Assembly (NCBI GenBank): GCA_026168605.1
Contig: JAPFDX010000019.1
Span: 21,170-85,169, forward strand
Length of the DNA stretch: 64,000 bases
Source of the DNA: Roseburia sp.
GTDB lineage: Bacteria; Bacillota; Clostridia; Lachnospirales; Lachnospiraceae
Reading direction: 5' to 3'
In this document: one piece after another, positions 8,846-19,608 of the stretch
How the letters are laid out: each line of letters starts with the position of its first letter
How positions within the stretch are numbered: position 1 is the stretch's first letter
Translations under genes and position numbers: made by a program
The notes under the pieces: model-generated
Databases searched by the model: none
Told to the model about the DNA's origin: nothing
Seen by the model: only the letters and a program-made list of their open reading frames with translations

Positions 8846-11164
8846 TTATGATACAAATGCGATGTCGAGCACCTGCTGCAAATTCTCGACAAACACAATC
8901 TCCATGCCCTTTTTGATCTCGGCGGCGATCTCCTCCACATCCTTTTCGTTCTTGCGCGGCACGCACACCGTCCGGATGCCCGCATTCTTCGCGGCGAGGA
9001 TCTTCTCCTTCAAGCCGCCGATCGGAAGCACACGTCCGCGCAGGGTGATCTCGCCCGTCATCGCCACATCCGCGCGCACCGGCTTCTTCGTGATCGCGGA
9101 GAGCATCGCCGTCGCCATCGTAATTCCGGCGGACGGTCCGTCCTTTGGGACTGCCCCCTCCGGGATATGGATGTGGATGTCGTTCTCCTGAAAAAATTTC
9201 TTCGGTATCTGATAGTCGGCGCTGACCGAGCGGATATAGCTGATGCCCGCCTGCGCGGACTCCTTCATGACGTCGCCAAGCTGTCCCGTGAGCTGGAACT
9301 CGCCCTTTCCCGGCATAATGTTTACCTCTATCTCCAGCGTATCACCGCCGACGCTTGTCCATGCAAGCCCGCGCACAACGCCGATCTCATCCGCCTCGTT
9401 TTTGTGATCCTGGCGGTATTTCTCCTTGCCGAGATATTTCTCGAGATTCTGTCCCGACACCTTCACCTGCGCGCGCCGGTTCTCATAGACCTCGCGCGCC
9501 GCTTTTCTCGCGATCTCGCCAAGCCTGCGCTCGAGACTGCGGACGCCCGCCTCCCTGGTATAGCCGTGGATGATCTTCTGCAGTGCGCCGTCGCTGATCA
9601 CAAGCTGCTCCGGCTGCAGACCGTTGCGTGCCGTCTGCTTTCCGATCAGGTGCTCCCTTGCGATATGGAACTTTTCATTTCCCGTGTAGCTCGTGACCTC
9701 GATCAGCTCCATGCGGTCTAAAAGCGGGCGCGGGATATCCTGCACCGAGTTCGCCGTCGCGATAAACAGCACCTCCGACAAATCGATCGGCACCTCCACA
9801 TAGTGATCGCGGAATTTGTTGTTCTGCTCCGAATCCAGAACCTCAAGGAGCGCGGACGCCGTATCTCCCTTGTAATCGCTGCTCATCTTGTCAATCTCGT
9901 CCAGCAGCATCAGCGGATTTTTCACCCCCGCGCTGCGCAGACCGTTGACGATGCGCCCCGGCATCGCTCCGACATATGTCTTTCTGTGACCGCGGATCTC
10001 CGCCTCGTCGCGGACACCGCCCAGACAGATGCGCACGTACTTCTTATCCAGTGCGCGCGCCACCGAGCGGGCGATACTCGTCTTGCCCGTTCCCGGCGGT
10101 CCGACCAGACAGATGATGGGACTCTCGCCCCTGCTCGTCAGATTGCGCACGGCGAGAAATTCCAGCATACGCTCCTTCACCTTCTCAAGCCCGTAGTGAT
10201 CCTCATTTAAAATGCGCTCCGCGTTTCCAATGTCCTTATTGTCCCTCGACGCCCTGTTCCACGGAAGCTCTAGCAGCGTCTCGATATAGCCTCTGGTCAC
10301 CGCGCTCTCGGAGGAACTCGAACTGATATTTTTAAAACGGTCGATCTCCTTTTTGATGCGCTCCTTCACTTCCTTGTCCGCTTTGAGCTTATCAAGCTGT
10401 TCCAGATACCCGTCCGCGTCAGACTCCGTGTTGTCCTCGCCGAGCTCCTCGCGGATCAGCTTCATCTGCTCGCGCAAAATATATTCCTTCTGGTTGCGGT
10501 CCACACGCTCTTTTACCTTCGCCTGAAACTCGTTTTTGATCGCGGTGACCTCGATCTCTTTTAGCAGGAGCGACAGCAGAACCTCATAGCGCTCCGTCAG
10601 GGACACCGCCTCTAAAATGCTCTGTTTCTCGGGGTAGGCGACCGGAAGATTGTTTGCGATCAGATCCATCAGCTTCTCTAAGTCCGTGACCGTGCCCGCC
10701 TGCTTTAACAGCTCCTTCCCCGCGCGCGGATTTAACGTCTGGTACTTCGCGTATGTCTCCTGGATACTGCGCACCATCGCCGTCTTTGCATCCTCAAAAA
10801 GACCGTCGTCCACCGCCTCGTCAAAGCGCGCGATCTCCGCCACCAGATAATCCTCTGTTTCCACAAAGGAGGACAGCTCTGCACGCTCGTCCCCCTCCAC
10901 TAAGACACGTATAATATTGTTCTGTAATTTTATAACCTGCTTGACCTCTGCGATGATCCCGATGCGGTACAGATCCTCAAGCCCCGGATTCTCCTGCTCC
11001 ACATCACGCTGTGCCACCAGAAATATCTTCTGTGATTCCATCATGCACTGCTCGACCGCCCGGATGGATTTCTGCCGGCTGATGTCAAAATGAGCGATCA
11101 TTCCCGGCAGGATCACCATCCCGCGCAGCGCTACCGCAGGCATCCTCAAAATCATTGTATCCAA
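8846..11164 (-). CDS. lon: ATP-dependent protease La (Lon)
   Basis: A 772-residue LonA-type AAA+ protease degrading misfolded and regulatory proteins in the cytosol. N-terminal LON substrate-binding domain, coiled linker, Walker [10 protein letters not shown], Walker B LLDEIDKM, and the Ser-Lys catalytic dyad with Ser in [10 protein letters not shown] (about residue 678) and Lys in [11 protein letters not shown] (about 719). The start is TTG with AGAGG 6 bases ahead; an in-frame ATG three codons later is the alternative. It belongs to the clpP-clpX-lon cluster. Confidence 0.96.
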   Translation of the reverse strand: MDTMILRMPAVALRGMVILPGMIAHFDISRQKSIRAVEQCMMESQKIFLVAQRDVEQENPGLEDLYRIGIIAEVKQVIKLQNNIIRVLVEGDERAELSSFVETEDYLVAEIARFDEAVDDGLFEDAKTAMVRSIQETYAKYQTLNPRAGKELLKQAGTVTDLEKLMDLIANNLPVAYPEKQSILEAVSLTERYEVLLSLLLKEIEVTAIKNEFQAKVKERVDRNQKEYILREQMKLIREELGEDNTESDADGYLEQLDKLKADKEVKERIKKEIDRFKNISSSSSESAVTRGYIETLLELPWNRASRDNKDIGNAERILNEDHYGLEKVKERMLEFLAVRNLTSRGESPIICLVGPPGTGKTSIARSVARALDKKYVRICLGGVRDEAEIRGHRKTYVGAMPGRIVNGLRSAGVKNPLMLLDEIDKMSSDYKGDTASALLEVLDSEQNNKFRDHYVEVPIDLSEVLFIATANSVQDIPRPLLDRMELIEVTSYTGNEKFHIAREHLIGKQTARNGLQPEQLVISDGALQKIIHGYTREAGVRSLERRLGEIARKAAREVYENRRAQVKVSGQNLEKYLGKEKYRQDHKNEADEIGVVRGLAWTSVGGDTLEIEVNIMPGKGEFQLTGQLGDVMKESAQAGISYIRSVSADYQIPKKFFQENDIHIHIPEGAVPKDGPSAGITMATAMLSAITKKPVRADVAMTGEITLRGRVLPIGGLKEKILAAKNAGIRTVCVPRKNEKDVEEIAAEIKKGMEIVFVENLQQVLDIAFVS

Positions 11165-11193
11165 TTTCAGCCTCTGTTATCTTTCTTAATATC

Positions 11194-12456
<1,263 letters not shown>

Positions 12457-12473
12457 TGTTCTCCATCAATCTC

Positions 12474-13064
12474 TTACTTCTTATCTTTTCTGACGATCAC
12501 CTCGTCGATCAGACCGTATGCCTGCGCTTCCTCTGCGGACATATAGTAGTCTCTCTCCGTGTCAGCGGCAACCACGTCATATGGTTTTCCGGTATTCTCC
12601 GCGAGGATTTCGTTTAATTTCTTCTTGGTCTTTAAAATATTCTCCGCAGCGATCTGGATCTCGGTCGCCTGCCCTTTTGCACCGCCGGACGGCTGGTGGA
12701 TCATCACCTCCGCGTTCGGGAGCGCGTAGCGCTTGCCCTTCGCACCGCCTGCGAGAAGAAATGCGCCCATGCTCGCCGCAAGTCCGATACAGATGGTGGA
12801 AACGTCGCACTTGATATACTGCATCGTGTCGTAAATCGCCATTCCTGCCGTCACCATGCCTCCCGGGGAGTTGATGTACAACTGAATATCCTTATTCGGA
12901 TCCTCCGACTCTAAGAAAAGGAGCTGCGCCACAACAAGGCTTGCGGTCGTCTCATTAACCTCCTCCCCCAGAAAAATGATCCTGTCCTTCAATAAGCGGG
13001 AATAGATGTCATAGTTGCGCTCTCCCCTGCTGGTCTGTTCCACGACGTAAGGTACTAAACTCAT
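12474..13064 (-). CDS. clpP: ClpP, proteolytic subunit
   Basis: Serine protease forming the tetradecameric chamber of ClpXP/ClpCP. I start it at the ATG of [16 protein letters not shown] because GGAGG lies 7 bases before it; an in-frame TTG upstream sits inside that ribosome site. With this start the catalytic triad is Ser98 (AASMGA), His123 (MIHQPSGG) and Asp172 (ERDYYMS), matching the usual family numbering within one residue. Length 196. Confidence 0.96.
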   Translation of the reverse strand: MSLVPYVVEQTSRGERNYDIYSRLLKDRIIFLGEEVNETTASLVVAQLLFLESEDPNKDIQLYINSPGGMVTAGMAIYDTMQYIKCDVSTICIGLAASMGAFLLAGGAKGKRYALPNAEVMIHQPSGGAKGQATEIQIAAENILKTKKKLNEILAENTGKPYDVVAADTERDYYMSAEEAQAYGLIDEVIVRKDKK

Positions 13065-13165
13065 ATTCTTATCCTCCAATTTAATACTTTTTTAACAAAT
13101 ACTTATAAGCTTAAACAGACCGGCCCTAGAGCCAGTCTGTCTGTTTGTGATACTTGACAGGGGAT

Positions 13166-14506
13166 TTACTCCTCTGTTGCCTTCTCTTCTGCTTCTTTTT
13201 CTTTCTTGGACTTCGCTTTCGCTCTCTCCTTTACGTTCTCCATGATCAGATCCACTGCCTTGGTCACGGAAATATCTCTCTTCATGGACTCCTTCTCAGC
13301 GTCGCCCATGTACTCTTTGAGCTTATCGGCTTCCATTCCGTAAGATGCCGCCATCTTCTCAACCTCTGCGTCGATGTCTGCATCTGTGACTTCGATATTC
13401 TCTTCCTTCGCGATCTGCTCTAATACAAGGCTGCTCTTGATGCGTGTCACTGCTTCCGGACGAACCTGCTCTTTTAATTTCTCGATCGTCAGACCGGAAA
13501 ACTGCATATACTGCTCCATCGAAAGACCGCTCTGTGCGATCCTCTGTGCAAAATCATTGACCATGTTCTCGCACTGTGTCTCGATCATAGCCTCCGGCAG
13601 CTCCATCTCGGACTTGTCGATGATCTTCTGGATCGCCTCGTCCTCCTTGGTGCGCTTTGCCTCATTCTCCTTCTGCTCGGTCAGACGCTTCCGCACGTCC
13701 TCCTTGTACTCTGCAAGCGTGTCAAACTCGGAAACATCCTGTGCAAACTCGTCGTCTAACTCCGGAAGCTCCTTTGTCTTGATCTCATGGATCTTAACCT
13801 TGAACATCGCCGGCTTGCCTGCCAGTTCTGCCGCCTGGTACTGCTCCGGGAACGTCACGTTGACCTCCACCTCGTCGCCGGCGTTCTTTCCTACGAGCTG
13901 ATCCTCAAACGTATCGATGAAAGAGTGTGAGCCGAGCTCCAACGGATGGTTCTCGCCCTTGCCACCCTCAAATGCAACGCCGTCCACGAATCCCTCAAAG
14001 TCGATCACTGCGGTATCGCCGTTCGCTGCCGGTCTGTCTGTCACGGATACGGTTCTCGCGTTGTTGTTGCGCTCCTTCTCCAGCGCCTCTGCCACTTCCT
14101 CATCCGATACGGATGTGTCAATCTTTGTCACCTGAACACCTAAGTACTTGCCAAGCTTCACCTCTGGTCTCACTGCAACCTCAGCGGTAAAGATAAACGG
14201 CTTGCCGGACTCGATCTGCACGATGTCGATCGTCGGTCTGGAAACAATATCAACGCCGCTCTCGTCTGCTGCGGACGGATAATTCTCCTGGATCAGTGTA
14301 TTCGCTGCCTCCTCGTAGAAGACACCTGCGCCATACATCTTCTCGATCATCTTTCTCGGCACTTTGCCCTTGCGGAATCCCGGAAGGCTGATCTTTCCTT
14401 TTTCCTTTAAGTAAGCCTCCTGGATCGCTTTCTCTAACTCCTCTGCACTCACCTCAATCGTGAGCTTCGCCATGCTCTTTTCCAAGTTCTCTACCTGTAC
14501 ACTCAT
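13166..14506 (-). CDS. tig: Trigger factor, ribosome-bound chaperone and PPIase
   Basis: Binds the ribosome exit tunnel and assists nascent-chain folding. The 446-residue protein has the ribosome-binding signature GFRKGKVP near residue 43, an FKBP-like domain (GDTAVIDFEGFVDGVAF) about residues 160-245, and the long helical C-terminal domain. It ends in a Lys/Glu-rich tail. GGAGG lies 11 bases before the ATG. It heads the tig-clpP-clpX-lon series and is preceded by an extended -10 promoter. Confidence 0.96.
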   Translation of the reverse strand: MSVQVENLEKSMAKLTIEVSAEELEKAIQEAYLKEKGKISLPGFRKGKVPRKMIEKMYGAGVFYEEAANTLIQENYPSAADESGVDIVSRPTIDIVQIESGKPFIFTAEVAVRPEVKLGKYLGVQVTKIDTSVSDEEVAEALEKERNNNARTVSVTDRPAANGDTAVIDFEGFVDGVAFEGGKGENHPLELGSHSFIDTFEDQLVGKNAGDEVEVNVTFPEQYQAAELAGKPAMFKVKIHEIKTKELPELDDEFAQDVSEFDTLAEYKEDVRKRLTEQKENEAKRTKEDEAIQKIIDKSEMELPEAMIETQCENMVNDFAQRIAQSGLSMEQYMQFSGLTIEKLKEQVRPEAVTRIKSSLVLEQIAKEENIEVTDADIDAEVEKMAASYGMEADKLKEYMGDAEKESMKRDISVTKAVDLIMENVKERAKAKSKKEKEAEEKATEE

Positions 14507-14645
14507 TATCGCTGTTTTCCTCCTTAATATATATAAATATCATGTACATTTTCCGTTTTTTACAAGCCGCTGCACTCCCTATCCCGGGGGCTGTCACTGT
14601 GTCCCGCAAAAAAGGGCGTACTACGACTATCACAGTCATTTTAGG

Positions 14646-14654
14646 ATTATAACA
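14646..14654 (-). promoter_or_regulatory. Extended -10 promoter of tig
   Basis: Minus strand TGTTATAAT matches TGnTATAAT. No good -35 box is seen. It lies 140 bp upstream of the tig start, leaving a leader in which I saw no known riboswitch. Confidence 0.45.
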
Positions 14655-14715
14655 TAACGATTTGAAAAATACTAGCTTTTTTTCCGCTTTTCTCTTAGAA
14701 AACAGTCATTTCGGG

Positions 14716-14985
14716 CTATGCACGCTCCCTGATCGTCACATGAACGGTCTCGCCCGGCTGCTTTCCAATCTGTGCGCGGATATCCTTTCGCAGTCCAATG
14801 ATGTGGTTTATGATCTTCATCCGCACCAGACTTCCATCGTAGGGCACGCCGTCGAACGTCGCGTGTACCTTCACGCGCCCTTTTCCAAACTCCTCCTTCA
14901 CATCATACGGAAACTCAACATACGCGCCGTCGATATCCGGTACCTTTTGGATCACGGCGTCAAATTCATATACCTTTTCATTCAT
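14716..14985 (-). CDS. DUF1905 family protein
   Basis: An 89-residue protein starting [20 protein letters not shown], matching the small beta-barrel DUF1905 family ([13 protein letters not shown] and [20 protein letters not shown] are typical). Function unknown. The ATG overlaps the stop of the upstream NUDIX gene by 8 bases, so the two are probably translationally coupled. Confidence 0.85.
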   Translation of the reverse strand: MNEKVYEFDAVIQKVPDIDGAYVEFPYDVKEEFGKGRVKVHATFDGVPYDGSLVRMKIINHIIGLRKDIRAQIGKQPGETVHVTIRERA

Positions 14986-15451
14986 AAGCGCTCTCTCCTC
15001 CCCACAGCTTCGTCTCGACCAGTCTTTCGCCCTCATACCGCAGCTTCAGTGAAAAGAACGGCGTCTCCGTCTGCAGCAGGCGCAGAAAAACCCGGTCGCC
15101 CTCCCAGACGGGAAGCTGCGCGACCTCTGCTTTTGGAATCCACACCAGCTCGCCCTCCGCGCACTCCTTTAATTCTCCCTCATAGCCGTCCGCGGTGAAC
15201 AGATGCATATATTCCGTCTCCCATTCATCCGACACAAAGGTCACGATCCCACGGAAGCGGTACTGCGTCAGCGTCAAGCCCGTCTCCTCCAAAACCTCCC
15301 GCAGCAGACATTCCTCCGGCGCTTCGCCCTCCTCAAACTTGCCGCCCACTCCGATCCATTTGTCGTGGTTTGCATCGTTTTTCCTTTTTATGCGGTGCAT
15401 CATCAGATAGCAGCCATCCTTCTCAATATAACACAGCGTCGTAAGCTTCAT
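14978..15451 (-). CDS. NUDIX hydrolase, MutT-like
   Basis: A 157-residue protein with a full Nudix box: [20 protein letters not shown], then ETGL. It probably hydrolyses an oxidised or unusual (d)NTP, like MutT/YtkD; the substrate is not shown. It is coupled to the DUF1905 gene and lies 20 bp downstream of the HExxH protein. Confidence 0.9.
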   Translation of the reverse strand: MKLTTLCYIEKDGCYLMMHRIKRKNDANHDKWIGVGGKFEEGEAPEECLLREVLEETGLTLTQYRFRGIVTFVSDEWETEYMHLFTADGYEGELKECAEGELVWIPKAEVAQLPVWEGDRVFLRLLQTETPFFSLKLRYEGERLVETKLWGGESAYE

Positions 15452-15471
15452 AAAAATCTCCCTATTTTTCG

Positions 15472-16254
15472 TCAGTTCTGCTCGGACCTTTCTATATGTG
15501 CCCGGATTTCCTGCTCATGCTCCTGACAAAACGCATAGCCTTTCCTCATAAACGTCCGTATATCACAGCTTTTGTACAGCCTGCCTATCACGTCGGTCAC
15601 CAGTTCGCCGCCTGCTCTCATATCAAAGAAATACGGATAGATACAGCCTCCCTGCTCCCGCGGAAAATATGGATTGAGCGATGAGAGCCGTTCGTCCGTC
15701 ATAATGCTCTCCACAACCATCTCACTCAAAATCCATTTCAGAGAAGGACATTCGTATTCCTCATAGCTGTCCGAAAACACCTGATTCCACACATAAAACC
15801 AGACAAAATGGATGATTTCATGGATTGCCGTCCCGATTGCGCCCCGCTCACTATTAAAGTAGAACACTTCAAACCGTTCTTCGTCCAAAAACCTCGGAGA
15901 GACCGGATTCATCGAGACATCGCACCTCATCTCACAAAAAAGCGGTGCAAGATCCATCTCAAACGCCTCCGACAGCGCTTGCTGTATCTGCTCTCTGTGC
16001 CTGTTCCAGTAAGCTTCGTACACCTGCACCTTTCGGTCGATCTCAGGTTCTGCCTCCCCGTACACAGCTTTCAGAACCTCTGTGATGTAGCGTTTACGCT
16101 CGTTACAGCTTAGCTGCGCCGCATATGCCTTGTCAAGCTGTGGATAAAACCTGTATAACGAATCTGACCAGAAAGCAGTCTCCTCCTCCCTCTGGAAGTG
16201 TAAAATGCTCGTGATCATGGTGTCAAATCCCGGATTTCGAAAATATAGATCCAT
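15472..16254 (-). CDS. Putative HExxH zinc peptidase-like protein
   Basis: A 260-residue soluble protein that I cannot assign to a named family. HEIIH in AIHEIIHFVWF, followed about 35 residues later by SEMVVESIM with possible Glu ligands, suggests a gluzincin-like zinc site. The start MDLYFRNPGFD has GGAGGG 5 bases ahead; the longer open frame upstream runs into the preceding gene. It lies 13 bases downstream of a GNAT gene, in an apparent operon. Confidence 0.7.
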   Translation of the reverse strand: MDLYFRNPGFDTMITSILHFQREEETAFWSDSLYRFYPQLDKAYAAQLSCNERKRYITEVLKAVYGEAEPEIDRKVQVYEAYWNRHREQIQQALSEAFEMDLAPLFCEMRCDVSMNPVSPRFLDEERFEVFYFNSERGAIGTAIHEIIHFVWFYVWNQVFSDSYEEYECPSLKWILSEMVVESIMTDERLSSLNPYFPREQGGCIYPYFFDMRAGGELVTDVIGRLYKSCDIRTFMRKGYAFCQEHEQEIRAHIERSEQN

Positions 16255-16267
16255 GTTTTCCCTCCTG

Positions 16268-16765
16268 TCATTCCCTCTCCATCGCAATGATCGTGTAATC
16301 TTTCTGCTTCGTCTCCTCTCCCGTTGGTGCAAACCCGTGTTTTTTCCAAAATTCATATGCTCTGCGGTTGCCCTTGATACAGCCAAGTCTTACCTTTTTC
16401 ATTCCGGCGCGATGCAGCGCCTCCAAAATCTCCCGCACAAGCGCTGAACCAACGCCACCGCCCTGCCTTGCTTTTTCCAGCATAAACCAGCCGATAAACG
16501 CCGTCTTTTCCACGGGATAATCCAGAATCAAATCTAAAATTGCAAGCAAACTCGCGCCTTCCCAAAAGCCGACAAAATATTTATCTTCCAAATCCTTGCC
16601 CGGCGGCAGCACCGTGATGACCTCCGTCAGATTCTCCGGCGTAGGCTGCAAATTCATATGCCTGTAATAATCGGGATTCCCACTGCAAAGCTTGTAAACT
16701 GCCGGGATATCCTCATTTGTAATTTTCTTTACCCGATATTGTTTTGATAAGTCATACAGATTCAT
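16268..16765 (-). CDS. GNAT family N-acetyltransferase
   Basis: A 165-residue acetyltransferase. The acetyl-CoA-binding motif A is ARQGGGVGSALV, followed by the typical C-terminal segment NRRAYEFWKKHGF. Substrate unknown. It is part of the close-packed minus-strand set at 14716-19592. Confidence 0.88.
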   Translation of the reverse strand: MNLYDLSKQYRVKKITNEDIPAVYKLCSGNPDYYRHMNLQPTPENLTEVITVLPPGKDLEDKYFVGFWEGASLLAILDLILDYPVEKTAFIGWFMLEKARQGGGVGSALVREILEALHRAGMKKVRLGCIKGNRRAYEFWKKHGFAPTGEETKQKDYTIIAMERE

Positions 16766-16784
16766 TTTGTTCCCCCTTTCTGCC

Positions 16785-17714
16785 TTACCTCAGGCAGTTC
16801 ATAACGACGCTGATCATCATTTCCTTTTCCTGCGGATTGGACTCCGCGATCATAATGGTCAGAGCCACCAGCGTGTAATCCTCGATCAGCTTTGTGCCAT
16901 CTGAAAACAACGCGCCGTTTTTATCCAGAAAATAAAGAAACATCGCAGCGGCAATGCGCTTATTTCCATCAAAAAAGCTATGGTTCTTTGTCACAAAATA
17001 GAGCAGATTTGCCGCTTTTTCCTCAAGTGAAGGATATACCTCCTGCCCTCCAAAGGTCTGATAAATACTGCCGATACTCCCTTGAAAGGAAGCATCCTTT
17101 TCTTTTCCAAATAAATCAGATGCATCCCCAAATCCCATGCTGTCAATGACCTCTCTGCATTCCTCATACGTTAAGCGATAAGTACTTTCATTTCCTTTTG
17201 GGCGCTTCATTGTCTGATGATCGTAGGAGTCCAACAGCTCCAATGCCGTGCTGTACCTTTCGATCACCGACAATACCTGCCGGCTGTCCAGCGCATTCTC
17301 CGTTCTTTTCATGATCCGTATCACCTCGCCAAGCTGACTGATACGGTTATTATTGACTGCATACCCTTGTAAAATGTACTTCCTTAAAACGGAATTTGCC
17401 CATCTTCGGAACTCTACGCCCCGCTTTGATTTCACACGGTAACCAACGGAAATAATAACGTCGAGACTGTAATGCTCCACATTCCTTACAACTTCTCTGT
17501 TTCCCTCCCGTTGAACTATCGCAAAATTTGCGACAGTTGACTCATCGAGTTCTTCTGTAAGCGCATTTTTCACGTGCTTCCCGATCGTTTTTACATCTCT
17601 GTCAAACAGTTCTGCCATCTGCATACGCGTCAGCCAGACCGTCTCGTTCTCCACCACAACCGGCAGAGAAATCCCCTTATCCTCTGTCTCAAAAATTACA
17701 ATTTCATCCCGCAC
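16785..17714 (-). CDS. RhuM N-terminal domain fused to a Fic/Doc domain
   Basis: A 309-residue protein. Residues about 1-110 match the RhuM family (WLTRMQMAELFDRDVKTIGK, GYRVKSKRGVEFRRWA). The C-terminal part carries the Fic/Doc core HSFFDGNKRIAAAM near residue 240, as in Doc kinases/AMPylators (HxFxxGNKR). The GTG start at 17714 is behind GGGGGAAGG; the open frame reaches further upstream but would overlap the VOC gene. No separate antitoxin gene is adjacent, so the N-terminal domain may hold targeting or inhibition. Confidence 0.85.
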   Translation of the reverse strand: MRDEIVIFETEDKGISLPVVVENETVWLTRMQMAELFDRDVKTIGKHVKNALTEELDESTVANFAIVQREGNREVVRNVEHYSLDVIISVGYRVKSKRGVEFRRWANSVLRKYILQGYAVNNNRISQLGEVIRIMKRTENALDSRQVLSVIERYSTALELLDSYDHQTMKRPKGNESTYRLTYEECREVIDSMGFGDASDLFGKEKDASFQGSIGSIYQTFGGQEVYPSLEEKAANLLYFVTKNHSFFDGNKRIAAAMFLYFLDKNGALFSDGTKLIEDYTLVALTIMIAESNPQEKEMMISVVMNCLR

Positions 17715-17754
17715 GTACCTTCCCCCTTTTCTCTGATGCGCGACCGCTTCCCCA

Positions 17755-18228
17755 CTAACAGTCCGTCTCTCCTGCCATCTCACGGATCTGCGCAAGCGGA
17801 AGCTGTGTTTTTTCCGCTGTCTGTTCTGCGGTCATCCCCATATTTAAAAATCTGCGCGCCACAAAGTTCATCGACTCGCCGACCTCGATCACGTGTCTGT
17901 CGGGGTCATACAGCCGCACCACCCGCTGCCCCCAGTCGTGTTCCATAGAGTCGTTGACATAAGAGACGGACGGCTCCTGCTTTTGCAGACGCGCAAGAAA
18001 TCCGTCCATATCATTTTCCTCAAAGTAAAGCTCCGCATCACAGCCGCCGTAGACAGCCTTCTTTCCGGTAAAACGCTCCCACGTTTTTCTCTCCTGGAGC
18101 ACCAGTCCCTCCGTCAGGATCACGTTCTCCCCGAAATCCGTGACCACCGAAAGTCCGAACAGCTCCCGGTAAAAAGCTTTCGACCGCTCGATATCCTCCA
18201 CAACGATCAGTGTGTTTTTTAATCTCAT
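17755..18228 (-). CDS. VOC/glyoxalase superfamily protein
   Basis: A 157-residue protein with two beta-alpha-beta-beta-beta modules. The first begins LIVVEDIERSKAFYRELFGL, and the second ends VRLYDPDRHVIEVGE. Ligand Glu/His positions of the family are present, but the substrate is not known. About 40 C-terminal residues (MTAEQTAEKTQLPLAQIREM) look like an added helical tail. ATG at 18228 has AGGGGG 6 bases ahead; a GTG two codons earlier is possible. Confidence 0.85.
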   Translation of the reverse strand: MRLKNTLIVVEDIERSKAFYRELFGLSVVTDFGENVILTEGLVLQERKTWERFTGKKAVYGGCDAELYFEENDMDGFLARLQKQEPSVSYVNDSMEHDWGQRVVRLYDPDRHVIEVGESMNFVARRFLNMGMTAEQTAEKTQLPLAQIREMAGETDC

Positions 18229-18237
18229 ACGCACCCC

Positions 18238-19050
18238 CTACACCAAAATCTCCATGCCTGCATACATCTGTTCCACCGACTCGCCAAGCTCCTCGTGCAA
18301 AATCGCATAGGCGCGCTTGCCGGTGCAGTGTCCGGTAATCACACGCAGGATCCCGGTGCTTCGGATGCGCTCTGCCAGCGCGCGCACCTCCGCCTCCGGC
18401 GAAGCAAACAGATGAAATCCTCCAATCAGCGCATAAATATGCTTTTGCGGGAAGGCGGCTGCCGTCTCGACTATGATATTGTCAGCCCCTCCATGCGAAC
18501 AACTGTTAAAGATCACCAGTCCCTTTGGGGTGTCGAGCACAAGGCTCTGCTCGTGCGAGAAATCATCCGGCTGCAAACGACAGCCGCACCGCACATACAT
18601 CCCCGCCTTTTTCCCGAATTCTCCCAGTCCCGGCGTGCTGTGCGCAAGAAGATACGCTCCCGGAAAAAGCTCATACGTTCCATCTGCGTATACGATACGG
18701 CTCCGGTATTGTGCAAGAAGCCCCTTTTTTACTCCGATATATTTATGAAACACCCATTTTTTTGCATAGCAGTTTTCCGCTGCCCCCTTCCGCAGATAAA
18801 AGGAAGCGCGCGCATTTTTCTCAAAAAACTGTCCCATCCCGTTTGCATGGTCGTAATGTGCATGGGAAAGGACTGCATAATCGATTTCTTCGAGTGCAAT
18901 CCCAAGCGCCGCCGCATTCTCCGCAAACTTCCCTCCGGCTCCGGTATCCAGCAGAATTTTCTTCCCTTCCTGCTCGATGTAGACGGACAGTCCCCATTCC
19001 GGCTGTAACTCACTCCGGGAAATATTATCAATGATTATTTTTGCGTACAT
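18238..19050 (-). CDS. MBL-fold metallohydrolase
   Basis: A 270-residue metallo-beta-lactamase-fold protein with the dinuclear metal motif SHAHYDHANG (HxHxDH) and the later metal-binding NSCSHGG and GGFHLF blocks. This arrangement matches the COG1237-type subfamily annotated as dihydropterin-linked beta-ribofuranosylaminobenzene phosphate synthase relatives. The real substrate is uncertain. It overlaps the upstream GNAT gene by 16 bases. Confidence 0.87.
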   Translation of the reverse strand: MYAKIIIDNISRSELQPEWGLSVYIEQEGKKILLDTGAGGKFAENAAALGIALEEIDYAVLSHAHYDHANGMGQFFEKNARASFYLRKGAAENCYAKKWVFHKYIGVKKGLLAQYRSRIVYADGTYELFPGAYLLAHSTPGLGEFGKKAGMYVRCGCRLQPDDFSHEQSLVLDTPKGLVIFNSCSHGGADNIIVETAAAFPQKHIYALIGGFHLFASPEAEVRALAERIRSTGILRVITGHCTGKRAYAILHEELGESVEQMYAGMEILV

Positions 19051-19592
19051 TCTGCACCTCCATCAACTGCCTTCACATAAACCTGACACGGATTCCACGC
19101 ATCCCACAGCGTCGGGAAGCACTCAAGCTCCCGAAAACCCATCCGCTCATAAAACGCGTTGGTGCTGTCATACTCCGCATAATGCCCCTTCTGCACCGTC
19201 TTTACCTGCAAAAACTCATACCCGTGTCTGGCTGCGTACCGCTCTGCCGCAAGAACAAGCGCTCTGCCTATTCCCACTCCGTGAAATTCCCTGCACACGC
19301 CCATCACAAAAATTTCTGCGGTATATGGACTTGTCTCCTTCAGCGCAAGAAATCCAACCGTCCTTCCCTTGCTCTGACACCTCCAGAACGGAAGGCTCCT
19401 GCAGCCTTCGATATACTCTTTCGTGCTCTCCGGCAATCCGAACCACTCCGACAGTCCCGCCAGAATCTCCGCTGCAACCGCTGTCTTTTTTGCAGGATCT
19501 GTCACACACTCCACAGCACCCGTGTCCGCAAAAGCCACATTTCTCTCCACTGCTGCCCCGCACAGCTTCTCTCGTTTCTTTCTCTCCTCCAT
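19035..19592 (-). CDS. GNAT family N-acetyltransferase
   Basis: A 185-residue acetyltransferase with motif A CREFHGVGIGRALV and the closing segment STNAFYERMGF. Substrate unknown. Its last codons overlap the start of the MBL gene. It begins the small-enzyme series, 16 bp below the ABC exporter. Confidence 0.87.
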   Translation of the reverse strand: MEERKKREKLCGAAVERNVAFADTGAVECVTDPAKKTAVAAEILAGLSEWFGLPESTKEYIEGCRSLPFWRCQSKGRTVGFLALKETSPYTAEIFVMGVCREFHGVGIGRALVLAAERYAARHGYEFLQVKTVQKGHYAEYDSTNAFYERMGFRELECFPTLWDAWNPCQVYVKAVDGGAECTQK

Positions 19593-19608
19593 ACCTTCTC
19601 CTTATTTC

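Noticed and set aside
14454..14639. 61-codon ORF in the tig leader
   Set aside because: Overlaps the tig start in another frame and lacks a ribosome site; treated as untranslated leader.
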